From the NCBI GenBank assembly GCA_045632265.1, contig JAZQWG010000025.1, positions 1 through 64,000 of the forward strand: 64,000 nt of DNA. Direction: 5' to 3'. The notes beneath the pieces were generated by a model, which was not told the DNA's origin, ran no database searches, and was given only the letters and a program-made list of their open reading frames with translations. Within the stretch, counting starts at the first letter, position 1. Each line of letters starts with the position of its first letter. The DNA comes from Scatosoma sp045632265 (GTDB lineage Bacteria; Bacillota; Clostridia; Christensenellales; Borkfalkiaceae). The translations under genes and the position numbers were made by a program. This document shows, one piece after another, positions 6,698-15,919 of the stretch.

Positions 6698-9019
6698 TTA
6701 AGCACCTCTCTTCATTTCTACAACTGGATTGATTTCGTCCAACGATACAACGTTTTCACCATCGTAAAGGCTGATAGCCTTGCCCGAAAGAAGTTTATAC
6801 GTCGTCTTTTCAGCCGAAATAGACACTTCAATCGTGCTGCCTTGGAAGACAACTTTGAAGGTGTAGCCCTTCCAGTTTTCGGGGATAAACGGCTTGAAGT
6901 GCAACGCATTGTCATATACGCGCATACCCGCATAACCGTTGACAATCATCATATAACAGCTGCCCATACAAGCGGCGTGAACGCCCGCCCACGTGTTTCT
7001 GTTTACGTTGTCCAAGTCCATACGGCAAGCTTGTTTCAAATAGCCGTACGCCTCGTCCGTAGAACCGATATCACAAGCCACAATCGAGTGAATACCCGCC
7101 GAAAGGGAACTATCGTGAATCGTTCTCGGTTCGTAGAAATCGAATACCTTTTTACGCATTTCGGGCGTGAAATCGTTGCTGCAAAGGAACATAAGAAGCA
7201 CGATGTCCGCTTGCTTACATACTTGGTATCTCCACAAGTTAAGCGGGTGAAGATTGGTAAGCAAAGGCAATTTGTTAAGCGGAATATTGTCAATATCAAT
7301 CGGATCTTTATAAATAAAGTTGTCGTCTTGCATATAGATTTCGTTTTCTTTGTCGTAGGGCAAATACATATTATCTGCAACCTTTCTAAACAAAGCCAAC
7401 TCGTTTTCATCCACTTCGCACTTTGCCATAAGTTCCGCCAAGCGTGCGCCGTTGCGCCCCTTCATCTTCTCAACCATTTGCAACGTAAATTCCATTTGCT
7501 TTTTCGTCAAGAAGTTGGTGTACAAGTTGTTGTCAACAACGGGGTTATATTCGTCGGGACCGCAAATGCAGTTGATACAGAATTTACCGCCCTTGCGTTC
7601 GATAAAGCTACCACGATGCGCAAGGCACTTGGACGTTTCAAGCAAGATTTCCAAACCGTATTCGTCGATGAACGAATCGTCGCCCGTCGCTTCGTAATAC
7701 TTATAAATTGCGTAGAATACGTCAACGTTGATATGGTATTGCGCCGTAACAGCTTCAAATACGTGACCGCATTCTTCGCCGTTAATCGAGTTCCAGCTGA
7801 ACAATGCGCCTACGTCGTCCATTTGCGATGCACGTTCTTTTGCCTTGGGCAAAATATTGTATCTGTAAATAAGAAGTTGTTTAACGATTTCAGGATGCGA
7901 ATACAAGAACATCGGCATCATGAAGATTTCCGTATCCCAGAAGGTATGTCCCGAGTACGCAGTACCCGTCAAACCGTTTGCCGAAATGTTGGTGAGTCCG
8001 TCTTTGCCCGCCGATTGGTTGATCATAAACAAACCAAAGCGAATACCTTGTTGCACGAGCGTATCCCCTTCAATGCGGATATCAGACGTTTCCCAGTAAT
8101 CTTTCCAGTAGTTTTCCGACAAAGCAAGCATTTCATCAAAGCCCACTTTCTTCGCTTCTCTAACTACGTTCAACGCAAGTTCGCAATACTTTTCGTCGTC
8201 ACGAGAAGTTGCCAACGCGCAGAAACGGGAATAGCGAATTTCTTCACCGTCGGAAACCGTTTCCATCGTTTTTACAACCGCGCTTTCTTCCGTCTTCGTT
8301 TCTTTTACAGCGCAAGCCGTTTCTTCCGCAACTGCGCAAGCGATCTTAAAGCCGCTTACCTTCGTTTGATAATCAATCAAGCTTTCATCGCCGTCAAAAC
8401 AGCAGTTGTTCAACACGAACGGGTTGGGCATATCCGAGCCACATTCCGCCTTTTTCGCAAGCGTCGTGCCTTCCAAGGCTTGCAACGTGCTTTCAAGACG
8501 AACAACCACGCCCTTAGGTGCTTTCACCCTAATATCCACTGCAAAAAGGTGTTTTTCCGTTTGCGATGCAAAGCGGGTGAAGCAAAGCTCACACTTTTGC
8601 CCATCGCTCATCACGTAGGTAAACTCTCTCGTCACAACGCCACGATACATATCGAGCGTACGGGAATAGTTTTCTACCTTATCGCCAAGGATTACGCGTT
8701 CCCCATTGACGTAAATTTTCACGTCAATAGGGTTTACGTTTGCAACGATAGAGTGAAAACGTTCGGGGAAGCCAGGACGGCACCAAATATGTCTATACGG
8801 ATAATATTCGTAAATGCCGTTGATCATTACAGCGGAATCGCAAGCTTCTTTTTGACCGTAAAAGCCTTCTTCAAAGAAGCCACGAACACCGATGTACCCG
8901 TTTGCAAGGGTAAAAATCGTTTCTTTTAATCTATTACTTTCTTCCTTAAATTCCGTTTCAACCACTTTCCAATCGTAAGGTTGAAAAAGAACGGGAACAT
9001 TTTGATGAATCTTTCTCAT
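6698..9019 (-). CDS. Glycoside hydrolase family 65 disaccharide phosphorylase
   Basis: 773 aa, normal for GH65; cytosolic, no signal. It phosphorolyses an alpha-glucosyl disaccharide (maltose, kojibiose, nigerose, trehalose or glucosyl-rhamnose types are known in the family), releasing beta-glucose 1-phosphate. Layout: N-terminal beta-sandwich (about 12-290, starting IFTLANGYIGVRGFFEEGFYG), (alpha/alpha)6 catalytic barrel (about 320-690, with TGTAYSGHTFWDTEIFMMP and the acid-region segment NGEECGHVFEAVTAQYHIN), and a C-terminal beta domain. I cannot fix the acid residue or the acceptor specificity by eye. It starts in a TAATG overlap with the upstream lipoprotein, with GAGGTG 5-6 nt before the ATG. 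Together with beta-PGM it forms a phosphorolytic route that saves one ATP; the rhamnose genes nearby make a Glc-Rha disaccharide an attractive but unproven substrate. Confidence 0.92.
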   Translation of the reverse strand: MRKIHQNVPVLFQPYDWKVVETEFKEESNRLKETIFTLANGYIGVRGFFEEGFYGQKEACDSAVMINGIYEYYPYRHIWCRPGFPERFHSIVANVNPIDVKIYVNGERVILGDKVENYSRTLDMYRGVVTREFTYVMSDGQKCELCFTRFASQTEKHLFAVDIRVKAPKGVVVRLESTLQALEGTTLAKKAECGSDMPNPFVLNNCCFDGDESLIDYQTKVSGFKIACAVAEETACAVKETKTEESAVVKTMETVSDGEEIRYSRFCALATSRDDEKYCELALNVVREAKKVGFDEMLALSENYWKDYWETSDIRIEGDTLVQQGIRFGLFMINQSAGKDGLTNISANGLTGTAYSGHTFWDTEIFMMPMFLYSHPEIVKQLLIYRYNILPKAKERASQMDDVGALFSWNSINGEECGHVFEAVTAQYHINVDVFYAIYKYYEATGDDSFIDEYGLEILLETSKCLAHRGSFIERKGGKFCINCICGPDEYNPVVDNNLYTNFLTKKQMEFTLQMVEKMKGRNGARLAELMAKCEVDENELALFRKVADNMYLPYDKENEIYMQDDNFIYKDPIDIDNIPLNKLPLLTNLHPLNLWRYQVCKQADIVLLMFLCSNDFTPEMRKKVFDFYEPRTIHDSSLSAGIHSIVACDIGSTDEAYGYLKQACRMDLDNVNRNTWAGVHAACMGSCYMMIVNGYAGMRVYDNALHFKPFIPENWKGYTFKVVFQGSTIEVSISAEKTTYKLLSGKAISLYDGENVVSLDEINPVVEMKRGA

Positions 9020-11592
9020 TATTCACCTCTTACCAATCTATTATCTCTCGTGATATAATAGGTCGTTCCTGCGGGGATTTGTACGTAGAACGTGCCGTCA
9101 GCGTATTTTTCAACGATGGGCGAAGTGATGTTCTTATCTACACGGATAGAGTAAACTCTGTTGCCGTAATGATATTCGGAAACACCTGCGTAATCGATTG
9201 CCTTGGGCAAGTTCGATTTAATTTCCAAGCCCTTCGTCGTTGCGTTGATACCGCAAAGACCGCTGATAAACGTATAAGGTACAAGACCGCTTTCAGGGAA
9301 TTCACCCAAAATACCTTCAACGTATTCGCCGTAGAACGTTCTCGAGTTTCTTCTCAACGAGTCTTTATGGAATTCGTCCATAATTACGGAGAATCTTTCA
9401 AACGCGCCTTCTACGTCGTAGGAATATCTACCCATCAAATCGTAATAAGCTGTGTAGAAAATCGTACCGCCGTTTTGCATTTGGTTGCCGAAAGCACCCA
9501 AACCGGATGCGGGCGACATCGTTTCCGCATTATACCACCAGTACCATGCGCCGTTTTCGTCCGTCACTTTGGATACGTCAAGCGTGTTGCCACGTGCCGC
9601 ATACTTAAATCTACCGTAAATGTCTTCGCCCGTACTCGTATCCCCTTCAATGATACGTTCACCGTCGAGCCACGAATAGATTGCTTCTTTCTTCAAATCG
9701 TCAGCAAGACCCAAAGCAACCGCCATGAAGTTGACGTACGTCACACCAAAGTCGAGTTTTACGCCGTTTGCGTTGATAGACGTGATATAACGTTTCTTCG
9801 TTCTACTCCAGAACGTTTCGTTAAACTTCGTCTTAATCGTTTCCGACAAAGTTCTATAATAGGAAGAATCTTCGCCGTAGTATTCCAAAATTTCCGCATA
9901 CGCGTTTACCGCCGCATAGAAGAAGATGTTTTCATAAGACGAGATGTAGCCAAACGCCGTCATTGCGTCCCAATAGTTGGAAGCAACCGAGTTGTTAGCA
10001 CCTGCAAGACCGTCGTTTCTCGGGTCGTTGATAACCAAAACGCCGTTTTTACCTTCCAAGGTGTTGAGCATATAGCTCATTGCTTTACTCAATCTCGTTC
10101 TCATCGTTTGACCGATGGAGTTCTTCATATCCATGAACTCGATATAGTTGCCGTCCGAATCGAATTCCCCTACGCCGTTGCCTTGAAGCAAGTAGTTTCT
10201 CGCAGCAAGGATGAAGATAGAGTTGTACGTATAGTGCGCGCCCATATCAAGGTGATATTGACCGTTAGGCGTTGCCCATACGTAGCCGTCGTCACTCGAC
10301 CAACCGTCGCTACCCGTACGGCTTGCTTGCAAGTAGGAATATGCTTTTTCACGAGCGTCGTCATAACCCGTCCACATGAACTTCATGCTGTTCCATTCCA
10401 ACCATTCGGTCGAACCGATCAACGCTTGTCCCGTACGGAAAGGCGTGCCGTTGGTATAGGAGCTGAGTGGATCACCCGTCAAGTTAGGTTCGGTTTTCGC
10501 CGTACCGTAAATCGTCCACATGTTGTTTACGTCCGCATCGAACGTATTGCCAAGCGACGTGTACAAAAGCGTTCTTCTATTGCCGTATACGCGCATTTCC
10601 GATACGTTGAACGTCTTTTCAGCGCTAAGTTGGCTCAAGTCGATAGACGTCAATTTGGAAATAATACGAATACCGTTTGCTACGATACCGTCCAAAGGCA
10701 AAACGAGCGTTGCGCCTTTAGGGTTGGGGAAACGCATAATCGGGTTGAAAATACCCTTTGCGTAATCGTAGAGATAATAATACTTAGGCAACGATTGCCA
10801 AGTTTGCCCATAGTCACTCGTGTATTCTATAGCAAGGTTGGACGGGAAGGTTTCCGCATCCGTAGGGATTTGCACTTCCAACGTATCCAACGTGTAGTTG
10901 TCGTTGAAAAGATAGCCTACGTATTGTTCTTCGTGAGGATCGTCCGCCGCTTTGCTCTTGAAATACGTGCCCGAGTTGTTGTCGGTGATATTTGCCACTT
11001 CATAAGAACTGCCGTAGCTTGTAGAAGCAATCGGCTTTACGTCCTTAATCATACCGTCGTATTCCGTTTCGCTGCCGCCGATGACAATTTTCTTGCCTTC
11101 CGACCAGCCAACCATTTCGTTCGTTTGCATGCAGAACGCAGCCGCCGAAATGTAATACGTACCCGGCTTCTTATATACGTGTTTGTTTACAACGTTCGAT
11201 TTAACCGAATCGTTTTGCAAACCAGGCCCGTTATAGCTCCACGTACCATCGCCCCAGTCCACTACAAAGTAAACCGCGCCAGCAACGATATCACCCGAGT
11301 TCGCTTTCCAAATTTTGTTAGACTTGATTTTCGTCGATACGCTAATCGATTCGCCCGTTTTGATATCTTCTCTCGTCGGAATCGTCACCGTGATATACGT
11401 GTCGTCCGTCGTTTTTTGATACATGGAGTTTTGATATTCAATCTTATTCATATCATACGTTTGCGTTTCTACCGAATTGTCAACAGTCACTTCTTGTCTT
11501 TCCGTTTGAGGAGGCATATTTTCGGTTGAGCATCCCGCCAAAATGCTGAACGCCAAAACCGATGCCATGGCCGTCACAAATAGCTTTTTCAT
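9019..11592 (-). CDS. Lipoprotein with PKD-like, F5/8C-like and six-hairpin glycosidase-like domains
   Basis: 857 aa from the ATG at 11592, chosen because AAGGAG sits 7-8 nt upstream and the protein then opens with a lipoprotein signal (MKKLF..SILAGC, Cys21); a longer frame to 11640 lacks this. Domains: PKD/Ig-like at about 55-170 (FVVDWGDGTWSYNGPG), discoidin (F5/8C)-like at about 180-330 (STSYGSSYEVANITDNNSG), then about 500 residues of alpha-helical repeats resembling an (alpha/alpha)6 glycosidase, with VINDPRNDG, NFMAVALGLADD, GDTSTGEDIYGRF, QMQNGGTIFYT and LGEFPESGLVPYTF. Not assignable to a numbered family by eye. It is a clear paralogue of the protein at 33547, which keeps all these motifs. 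Likely an extracellular lipid-anchored glycanase acting before import. Confidence 0.75.
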   Translation of the reverse strand: MKKLFVTAMASVLAFSILAGCSTENMPPQTERQEVTVDNSVETQTYDMNKIEYQNSMYQKTTDDTYITVTIPTREDIKTGESISVSTKIKSNKIWKANSGDIVAGAVYFVVDWGDGTWSYNGPGLQNDSVKSNVVNKHVYKKPGTYYISAAAFCMQTNEMVGWSEGKKIVIGGSETEYDGMIKDVKPIASTSYGSSYEVANITDNNSGTYFKSKAADDPHEEQYVGYLFNDNYTLDTLEVQIPTDAETFPSNLAIEYTSDYGQTWQSLPKYYYLYDYAKGIFNPIMRFPNPKGATLVLPLDGIVANGIRIISKLTSIDLSQLSAEKTFNVSEMRVYGNRRTLLYTSLGNTFDADVNNMWTIYGTAKTEPNLTGDPLSSYTNGTPFRTGQALIGSTEWLEWNSMKFMWTGYDDAREKAYSYLQASRTGSDGWSSDDGYVWATPNGQYHLDMGAHYTYNSIFILAARNYLLQGNGVGEFDSDGNYIEFMDMKNSIGQTMRTRLSKAMSYMLNTLEGKNGVLVINDPRNDGLAGANNSVASNYWDAMTAFGYISSYENIFFYAAVNAYAEILEYYGEDSSYYRTLSETIKTKFNETFWSRTKKRYITSINANGVKLDFGVTYVNFMAVALGLADDLKKEAIYSWLDGERIIEGDTSTGEDIYGRFKYAARGNTLDVSKVTDENGAWYWWYNAETMSPASGLGAFGNQMQNGGTIFYTAYYDLMGRYSYDVEGAFERFSVIMDEFHKDSLRRNSRTFYGEYVEGILGEFPESGLVPYTFISGLCGINATTKGLEIKSNLPKAIDYAGVSEYHYGNRVYSIRVDKNITSPIVEKYADGTFYVQIPAGTTYYITRDNRLVRGE

Positions 11593-11611
11593 TTTGTCTC
11601 CTTTTTTATCC

Positions 11612-11634
11612 CCTCTCCCCGTTACGGGGAGAGG
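11612..11634 (-). promoter_or_regulatory. Intercistronic hairpin just upstream of a ribosome binding site
   Basis: Perfect 9-bp GC-rich stem CCTCTCCCC / GGGGAGAGG with 5-nt loop, located between the giant wall-protein gene and the lipoprotein gene, about 20 nt before the latter's AAGGAG. There is no U-tract on the leftward strand, so an mRNA-processing or stability element is likelier than a terminator. Confidence 0.55.
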
Positions 11635-11652
11635 AAACAAGGTTAATTAAAT

Positions 11653-14600
11653 TTAGTCTTTCTTTTTCTTCAACGCTACGAACGCACCAGCCAAAACGGG
11701 AAGAACGAACGCTACGCCAAGCGCGTTGGAGCAGCCACTCTTCGTTTCAACGTCCGTCGTGCCCGTTGTATCGGTGATACCCGAGTTAGAACCGCCGTTA
11801 TTATTACCGCCGTTGTCGCCCGAAGATGCGGGGTTGGAAACCGTAATGGTAAGGCTTGCCGTGATGCTTTCATCAGCAACGCACTTAACCGTAATCGTTA
11901 CCGTACCTGCGCCTACAAACGATACTCTACCGTTTGCATTTACCGTTGCAACTGCTTCGTTGGAGCTTACAAATACAACGTCGTAGTTGGTTGCTTCTTC
12001 GGGAAGAACCGTAACGAACAACGTGCAAGATTCGCCTACAATACCCGTCGTAGGACGGTTGTCGAAGGATACGGACGTGGGAAGAACGTCTTTTTCCGTT
12101 ACCGTAATGGTGATTTCATCATAGATTGCAGGGTTGCCTACGCACTTAACCGTAATCGTCGTCGTACCAGCGCTGAGGAAGTTGATCATACCTTCAGCGT
12201 TAACCGTTGCAACGAGTGCGTTGGAGCTGGTGAACAACAAACCTTTGTTGGATGCGTTGGAGGGAGCAATCGTTGCGTTAAGTTGAACTTTGTCGCCAAC
12301 TTGCGCCGTCGTAGGAGCGTTGGTGATTGCTACCGTTTCGGGATATACAACTTTATAAGCTTCACCGGCGTTGTCAAGGTATGCAAAGTAAACGTTGCCG
12401 ATCGTTACCGTCGTCGTCGTGAACAATGCTACGCTTGCTGCGGGAAGGTTTACACCCGTCGTTTCAAGAACGGGAGTCGTCATGTCGTTTACGTAAATTT
12501 CAACCTTTTGAATGCCATCGCCGTAAACGCGTACTTTAATCATGTTCCATTCGTTCTTTGCGTACAAAGAATCGCTTTCCGTGGGACCGCCAATGCCGCC
12601 TGCGCCCGAGCCCCAAATGGTTGCCTTTCTTGCATCTTCTTGGATGAACAAGGAAACGCCTTCTTGGTTGGGAACAGTTGCTCTATCGGTCATCGCAAGA
12701 CCTACGCCGTGCCAGCCGTTTTGAGAGTTGTTGCTCTTAACCATGTACGTCAATTCAAAAGAGTTGGATTGTACTGCAAGACCGTTGATAACGTCCTTAA
12801 GATACAACAATACGTAGCCGGAGTCAACGCCCGAGCCTTTCTTTTCGGTGAGCGTCATCGTGCCGTCAGCATTGTACGTCCAGTAGCTTTCGATAGGTTG
12901 CATCGTGCCGTCTTTTGCACCACCACTCGTTACGAAGTAGTTTTCAAAGCTGTTGTCAGCGCCGTTTGCGGACGTGTCGTAAGCGTAGTACGATTCGTTT
13001 GCCTTTACCGTTACGGTAATTTCATCATAAATCGTGGGTTGGTCAACGGACACTACTCTAATCGTGTACGTGCCAGGTTTCGTGAAGTAAATTTTGCCGT
13101 CGTGTTCCATAGCACCTGCGGGAAGATCGTACGTAACCGCTTTAAGTGCTGCGGATTCGGGAAGAACGGTGGTCGTCAATTCCCAAGCTTCAAATTGATT
13201 AACTTCCGTTGCGCCGCTTACTTGTACTTCTTCAACCATTACGTAATCGTTGCCTTGTGCATCAAGGGGCGAAAGCTTAAACGATTTAGCCGTGAATTGA
13301 GCGTTCGTGAGCATGAAACCGATGTTTGCGAACTTCATTTCATAGCCTTTCGCCGCCATTTCAGCCGCGCTGATGGAGATAACTTTTACGCCGTCAGCAT
13401 ACAACGTGATACCCGATTCGATTGCTACAACCGTCAAGGTGTGCGTGCCAACTGCTTCCCAACCTGCGGGCGTGTTGCCTTCCGTATAGTTAGAGTTGTT
13501 AAGTTTAGCGCTGGAATACGTACCTTTACCTTCTTTTTGAACGAAAAGTTCAAGACCGTTAGGGCTATCCCCCCAACGTGCTTTTCTATCATAGTTGGTG
13601 TAGCCAAGAATAAAGCCCGCCCAACCGTTTCTATCAGCGTTGTCGTAGGAATAGGTCAATTCCGCTTTGAAGTATTGAAGTTGTTTTGCGTTATAACGAA
13701 CGTAAATGTTGTTTTCGGAAACGTCGTTGCCCGAATATGCGTTCGTGTTTACTTTAAGACCATTGTCAAGCGTGAAAAGTTCGTTCAATGCTTTTGCGTA
13801 CGTCACCCAACCTTGATCCGTATAGGTTTCGTTGTTCGTAGCGGGGTCGATACCAGCCGAGAACTTGGTGATGTCAGCAATGTTAGAAACGGACGTAAAG
13901 TCGTATTCTTCCGTATAGGTTTGAGCAACAAGATTGCCGCATACGTCACAGCCTTGGTCGCCGTTCGCGTCGCCGCATTGACTCAATTCCGTGCCGCAAA
14001 TATCGCATTCGTGGTCTTTATCGTCGTCTTTGCAATCGCTAATCGTCGTGTTGCAAACGTCGCACTTGTGGTCGTTGTTGCCGTCGTCACACTTGCTTGC
14101 TTCGCCGCCGCAAATATCGCAAACGTGGTTGTTATCTTTATCTTCGCAAGAAGAAACGGGCGTGTTGCACGTATCGCACTTGTGGTCGTTGTTGCCATCT
14201 ACACATTCGTGCATAGCGTTGCCGCAAATATCACATTTGTTGTCGTTTTCGCTGTCAACGCAGTCGCTTGCTCTTTCACCGCAGTATTCGCAAACGTGCG
14301 TACCTTCAGCTGCTTCGTGCGTGCCTACGGGTTCGCCGCAAACGTCACATTCGTGGTTGGTGTCGTCGTCCACACAAACCGTGTGCTTATCCAAGTTGGT
14401 CACTTTGAACGATTTAACCGTAAATTGCGCGTTGGTAATCATGAAACCTACGCTTGCGTCTACTAATTCGTAGCTCTTCGCTTCCAAATCAGCCGTGGAA
14501 AGGAAGTTTACAATCGTGCCGTCAGCAATAAATTGAATACCGTCTTCGTTAGCAACGATTTTCAACGTATGTTCGCCGTTTACAACCCAACCCGCGGGCG

Positions 14601-15867
14601 TGCCGCCTTCGCCGTATTCGGCAACGAGTTTGGAAGAAGCATACGTACCTTTACCTTCTTTTTGCACGAAGAATTCCGCGCCATAAGGGCTGTCACCCCA
14701 GCGTGCTTGTCTTTCGTAGTTGGTGTAACCAAGAATGAAACCAATCCAACCGTTTCTCGACGTATCGTCGTAGCTGTAGTTGAGTTCAGCTTCAAAATAC
14801 TTCAACGTCTTGGTGTTTAATCTAACGTAGATTCTGTTATCCCAAGCAGCATCGCCGCTATATACGGACGTATTTACTTTAAGACCGTTGTCAAGCGAGA
14901 AGATTTCATCCATATCTCTTGCATACGTCACATAGCCTTGGTCGTTATAACCTAATGCAGGATCATCAACGCAAGGGTCGATACCAACGGAGAACATGTT
15001 TACGTCGTCGAAATCGGTTGCTTCCGTGAAGTCGTATTCTTCATCATACGTTGCAACTTCTTCGCCTTCTTCTTCGTCACCGCCAACTTCACCAGCTTCT
15101 AATTCTTGTACGCTGAACGATTTAACCGTAAATTGCGCGTTGGTAAGCATAAAGCCTACGCTGCCGTCGCTAATTTCATAACCACGCAACGCCAAATCGT
15201 TTGCGGAAACGGTGTTTACAACCGTGCCGTCAGCCGTGAAGGTGATGCCTTCTACCGTAACGGAAATTTTCAACGTGTGTGCCACGTCACGCATTTCCCA
15301 ACCGCTGGGCGTTGCGCCTTCGTTGTAGCCTTCGCCAAATTTCGAAGCCTTGAACGTACCTTTACCTTCGTTTTGTACGAAGAATTCCGCACCGTTAGGG
15401 CTGTCACCCCAGCAAGCTTGTCTTTCATAGTTGGTGTAGCCGAACATAAAGCCTGCCCAACCCCAGCTTGCGGTGTCTTCATATACGTAAGTGAGTTCCG
15501 CTTCAAAATATTGCATCGTTTCTACGTTGTATCTAACGTAAATCTTGTTTTCCGAAACAGAATCACCCGAGTATGCCGATTTATCTACTTGAAGACCGTC
15601 TTCGGTCAAGTTGAACATATCGTCAATATCTTTTGCATACGTCACCCAAGATGCATCCGTGTACGTTTCGTTGTTAGCACTGGGGTCGTAGCCAACGGAT
15701 AACATGCTCAAATCGTCCATGCTTGCCACTTTCGTAAAGTCAATGGTCACTTTTTCGGGTGCTTGACTTTCGTTAGCGCTTACGGAAACGATGGTAGCAG
15801 CACCGCCACCCAAAGCCAACGCAAAAGCAACTGCGAGAGAAGTTGTCACTTTTTTCTTGTTTTTCAT
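11653..15867 (-). CDS. Giant LamG/Cys-repeat/BIG2 surface protein with C-terminal Gly-Cys anchor
   Basis: 1404 aa. Signal peptide 1 to about 31. Three homologous LamG-like beta-sandwiches (about 38-258, 270-495, 648-870), each with WAGF/WIGF..GYTNYxRxARWGDSP and ending in a FTVKSF-type strand. Between the second and third lies a Cys-rich block (about 496-646) with eight CxxC pairs. Then an Ig/BIG2 domain (about 872-955), a fourth divergent LamG-like domain (about 956-1165), two BIG2 domains (about 1170-1340), a Gly/Asn/Ser linker, and the tail ETKSGCSNALG, a hydrophobic helix and KKKKD. AAGGAG lies 7-8 nt before the ATG. It probably extends through the wall to display carbohydrate-binding modules; no catalytic domain is recognised. 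In operon position it matches the 452-aa protein of locus B. Confidence 0.82.
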   Translation of the reverse strand: MKNKKKVTTSLAVAFALALGGGAATIVSVSANESQAPEKVTIDFTKVASMDDLSMLSVGYDPSANNETYTDASWVTYAKDIDDMFNLTEDGLQVDKSAYSGDSVSENKIYVRYNVETMQYFEAELTYVYEDTASWGWAGFMFGYTNYERQACWGDSPNGAEFFVQNEGKGTFKASKFGEGYNEGATPSGWEMRDVAHTLKISVTVEGITFTADGTVVNTVSANDLALRGYEISDGSVGFMLTNAQFTVKSFSVQELEAGEVGGDEEEGEEVATYDEEYDFTEATDFDDVNMFSVGIDPCVDDPALGYNDQGYVTYARDMDEIFSLDNGLKVNTSVYSGDAAWDNRIYVRLNTKTLKYFEAELNYSYDDTSRNGWIGFILGYTNYERQARWGDSPYGAEFFVQKEGKGTYASSKLVAEYGEGGTPAGWVVNGEHTLKIVANEDGIQFIADGTIVNFLSTADLEAKSYELVDASVGFMITNAQFTVKSFKVTNLDKHTVCVDDDTNHECDVCGEPVGTHEAAEGTHVCEYCGERASDCVDSENDNKCDICGNAMHECVDGNNDHKCDTCNTPVSSCEDKDNNHVCDICGGEASKCDDGNNDHKCDVCNTTISDCKDDDKDHECDICGTELSQCGDANGDQGCDVCGNLVAQTYTEEYDFTSVSNIADITKFSAGIDPATNNETYTDQGWVTYAKALNELFTLDNGLKVNTNAYSGNDVSENNIYVRYNAKQLQYFKAELTYSYDNADRNGWAGFILGYTNYDRKARWGDSPNGLELFVQKEGKGTYSSAKLNNSNYTEGNTPAGWEAVGTHTLTVVAIESGITLYADGVKVISISAAEMAAKGYEMKFANIGFMLTNAQFTAKSFKLSPLDAQGNDYVMVEEVQVSGATEVNQFEAWELTTTVLPESAALKAVTYDLPAGAMEHDGKIYFTKPGTYTIRVVSVDQPTIYDEITVTVKANESYYAYDTSANGADNSFENYFVTSGGAKDGTMQPIESYWTYNADGTMTLTEKKGSGVDSGYVLLYLKDVINGLAVQSNSFELTYMVKSNNSQNGWHGVGLAMTDRATVPNQEGVSLFIQEDARKATIWGSGAGGIGGPTESDSLYAKNEWNMIKVRVYGDGIQKVEIYVNDMTTPVLETTGVNLPAASVALFTTTTVTIGNVYFAYLDNAGEAYKVVYPETVAITNAPTTAQVGDKVQLNATIAPSNASNKGLLFTSSNALVATVNAEGMINFLSAGTTTITVKCVGNPAIYDEITITVTEKDVLPTSVSFDNRPTTGIVGESCTLFVTVLPEEATNYDVVFVSSNEAVATVNANGRVSFVGAGTVTITVKCVADESITASLTITVSNPASSGDNGGNNNGGSNSGITDTTGTTDVETKSGCSNALGVAFVLPVLAGAFVALKKKKD
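13930..14380 (-). repeat. Tandem Cys-rich repeats encoded inside the giant surface protein
   Basis: About eight units of roughly 18-19 codons with the pattern C-x-D-x-(N/D)-N-D-H-K-C-D-x-C-(G/N). Each unit combines a CxxC pair with an Asp/Asn-rich loop, so it could bind metal (Zn by Cys, Ca by Asp/Asn) or form disulfides. Nucleotide repeats such as cgcaaatatcgca and cacttgtggtcgttgttg recur along the block. Confidence 0.85.
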
Positions 15868-15919
15868 CTTCTTTTCTCCTTGTTTTATTTTTTTGTTTTT
15901 GGTTTTGGTTTTTTATTTA

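Noticed and set aside
6152..8929. Long open frame on the plus strand opposite the GH65 gene (over 900 codons)
   Set aside because: Antisense to a clear enzyme; its translation is rich in Arg, Val, Phe and His with no family features. Long antisense frames recur opposite almost every large gene here (also 9079-11529, 33568-36063, 55755-58460), so codon bias explains them.
13930..14380. CRISPR-like regular repeats
   Set aside because: The periodicity is coding (CxxC units in frame within an intact gene); there are no spacers of constant length and no cas genes.
12283..14466. Plus-strand open frame opposite the giant LamG protein
   Set aside because: A shadow of the repeat-rich sense gene; no ribosome binding site, signal or domain.
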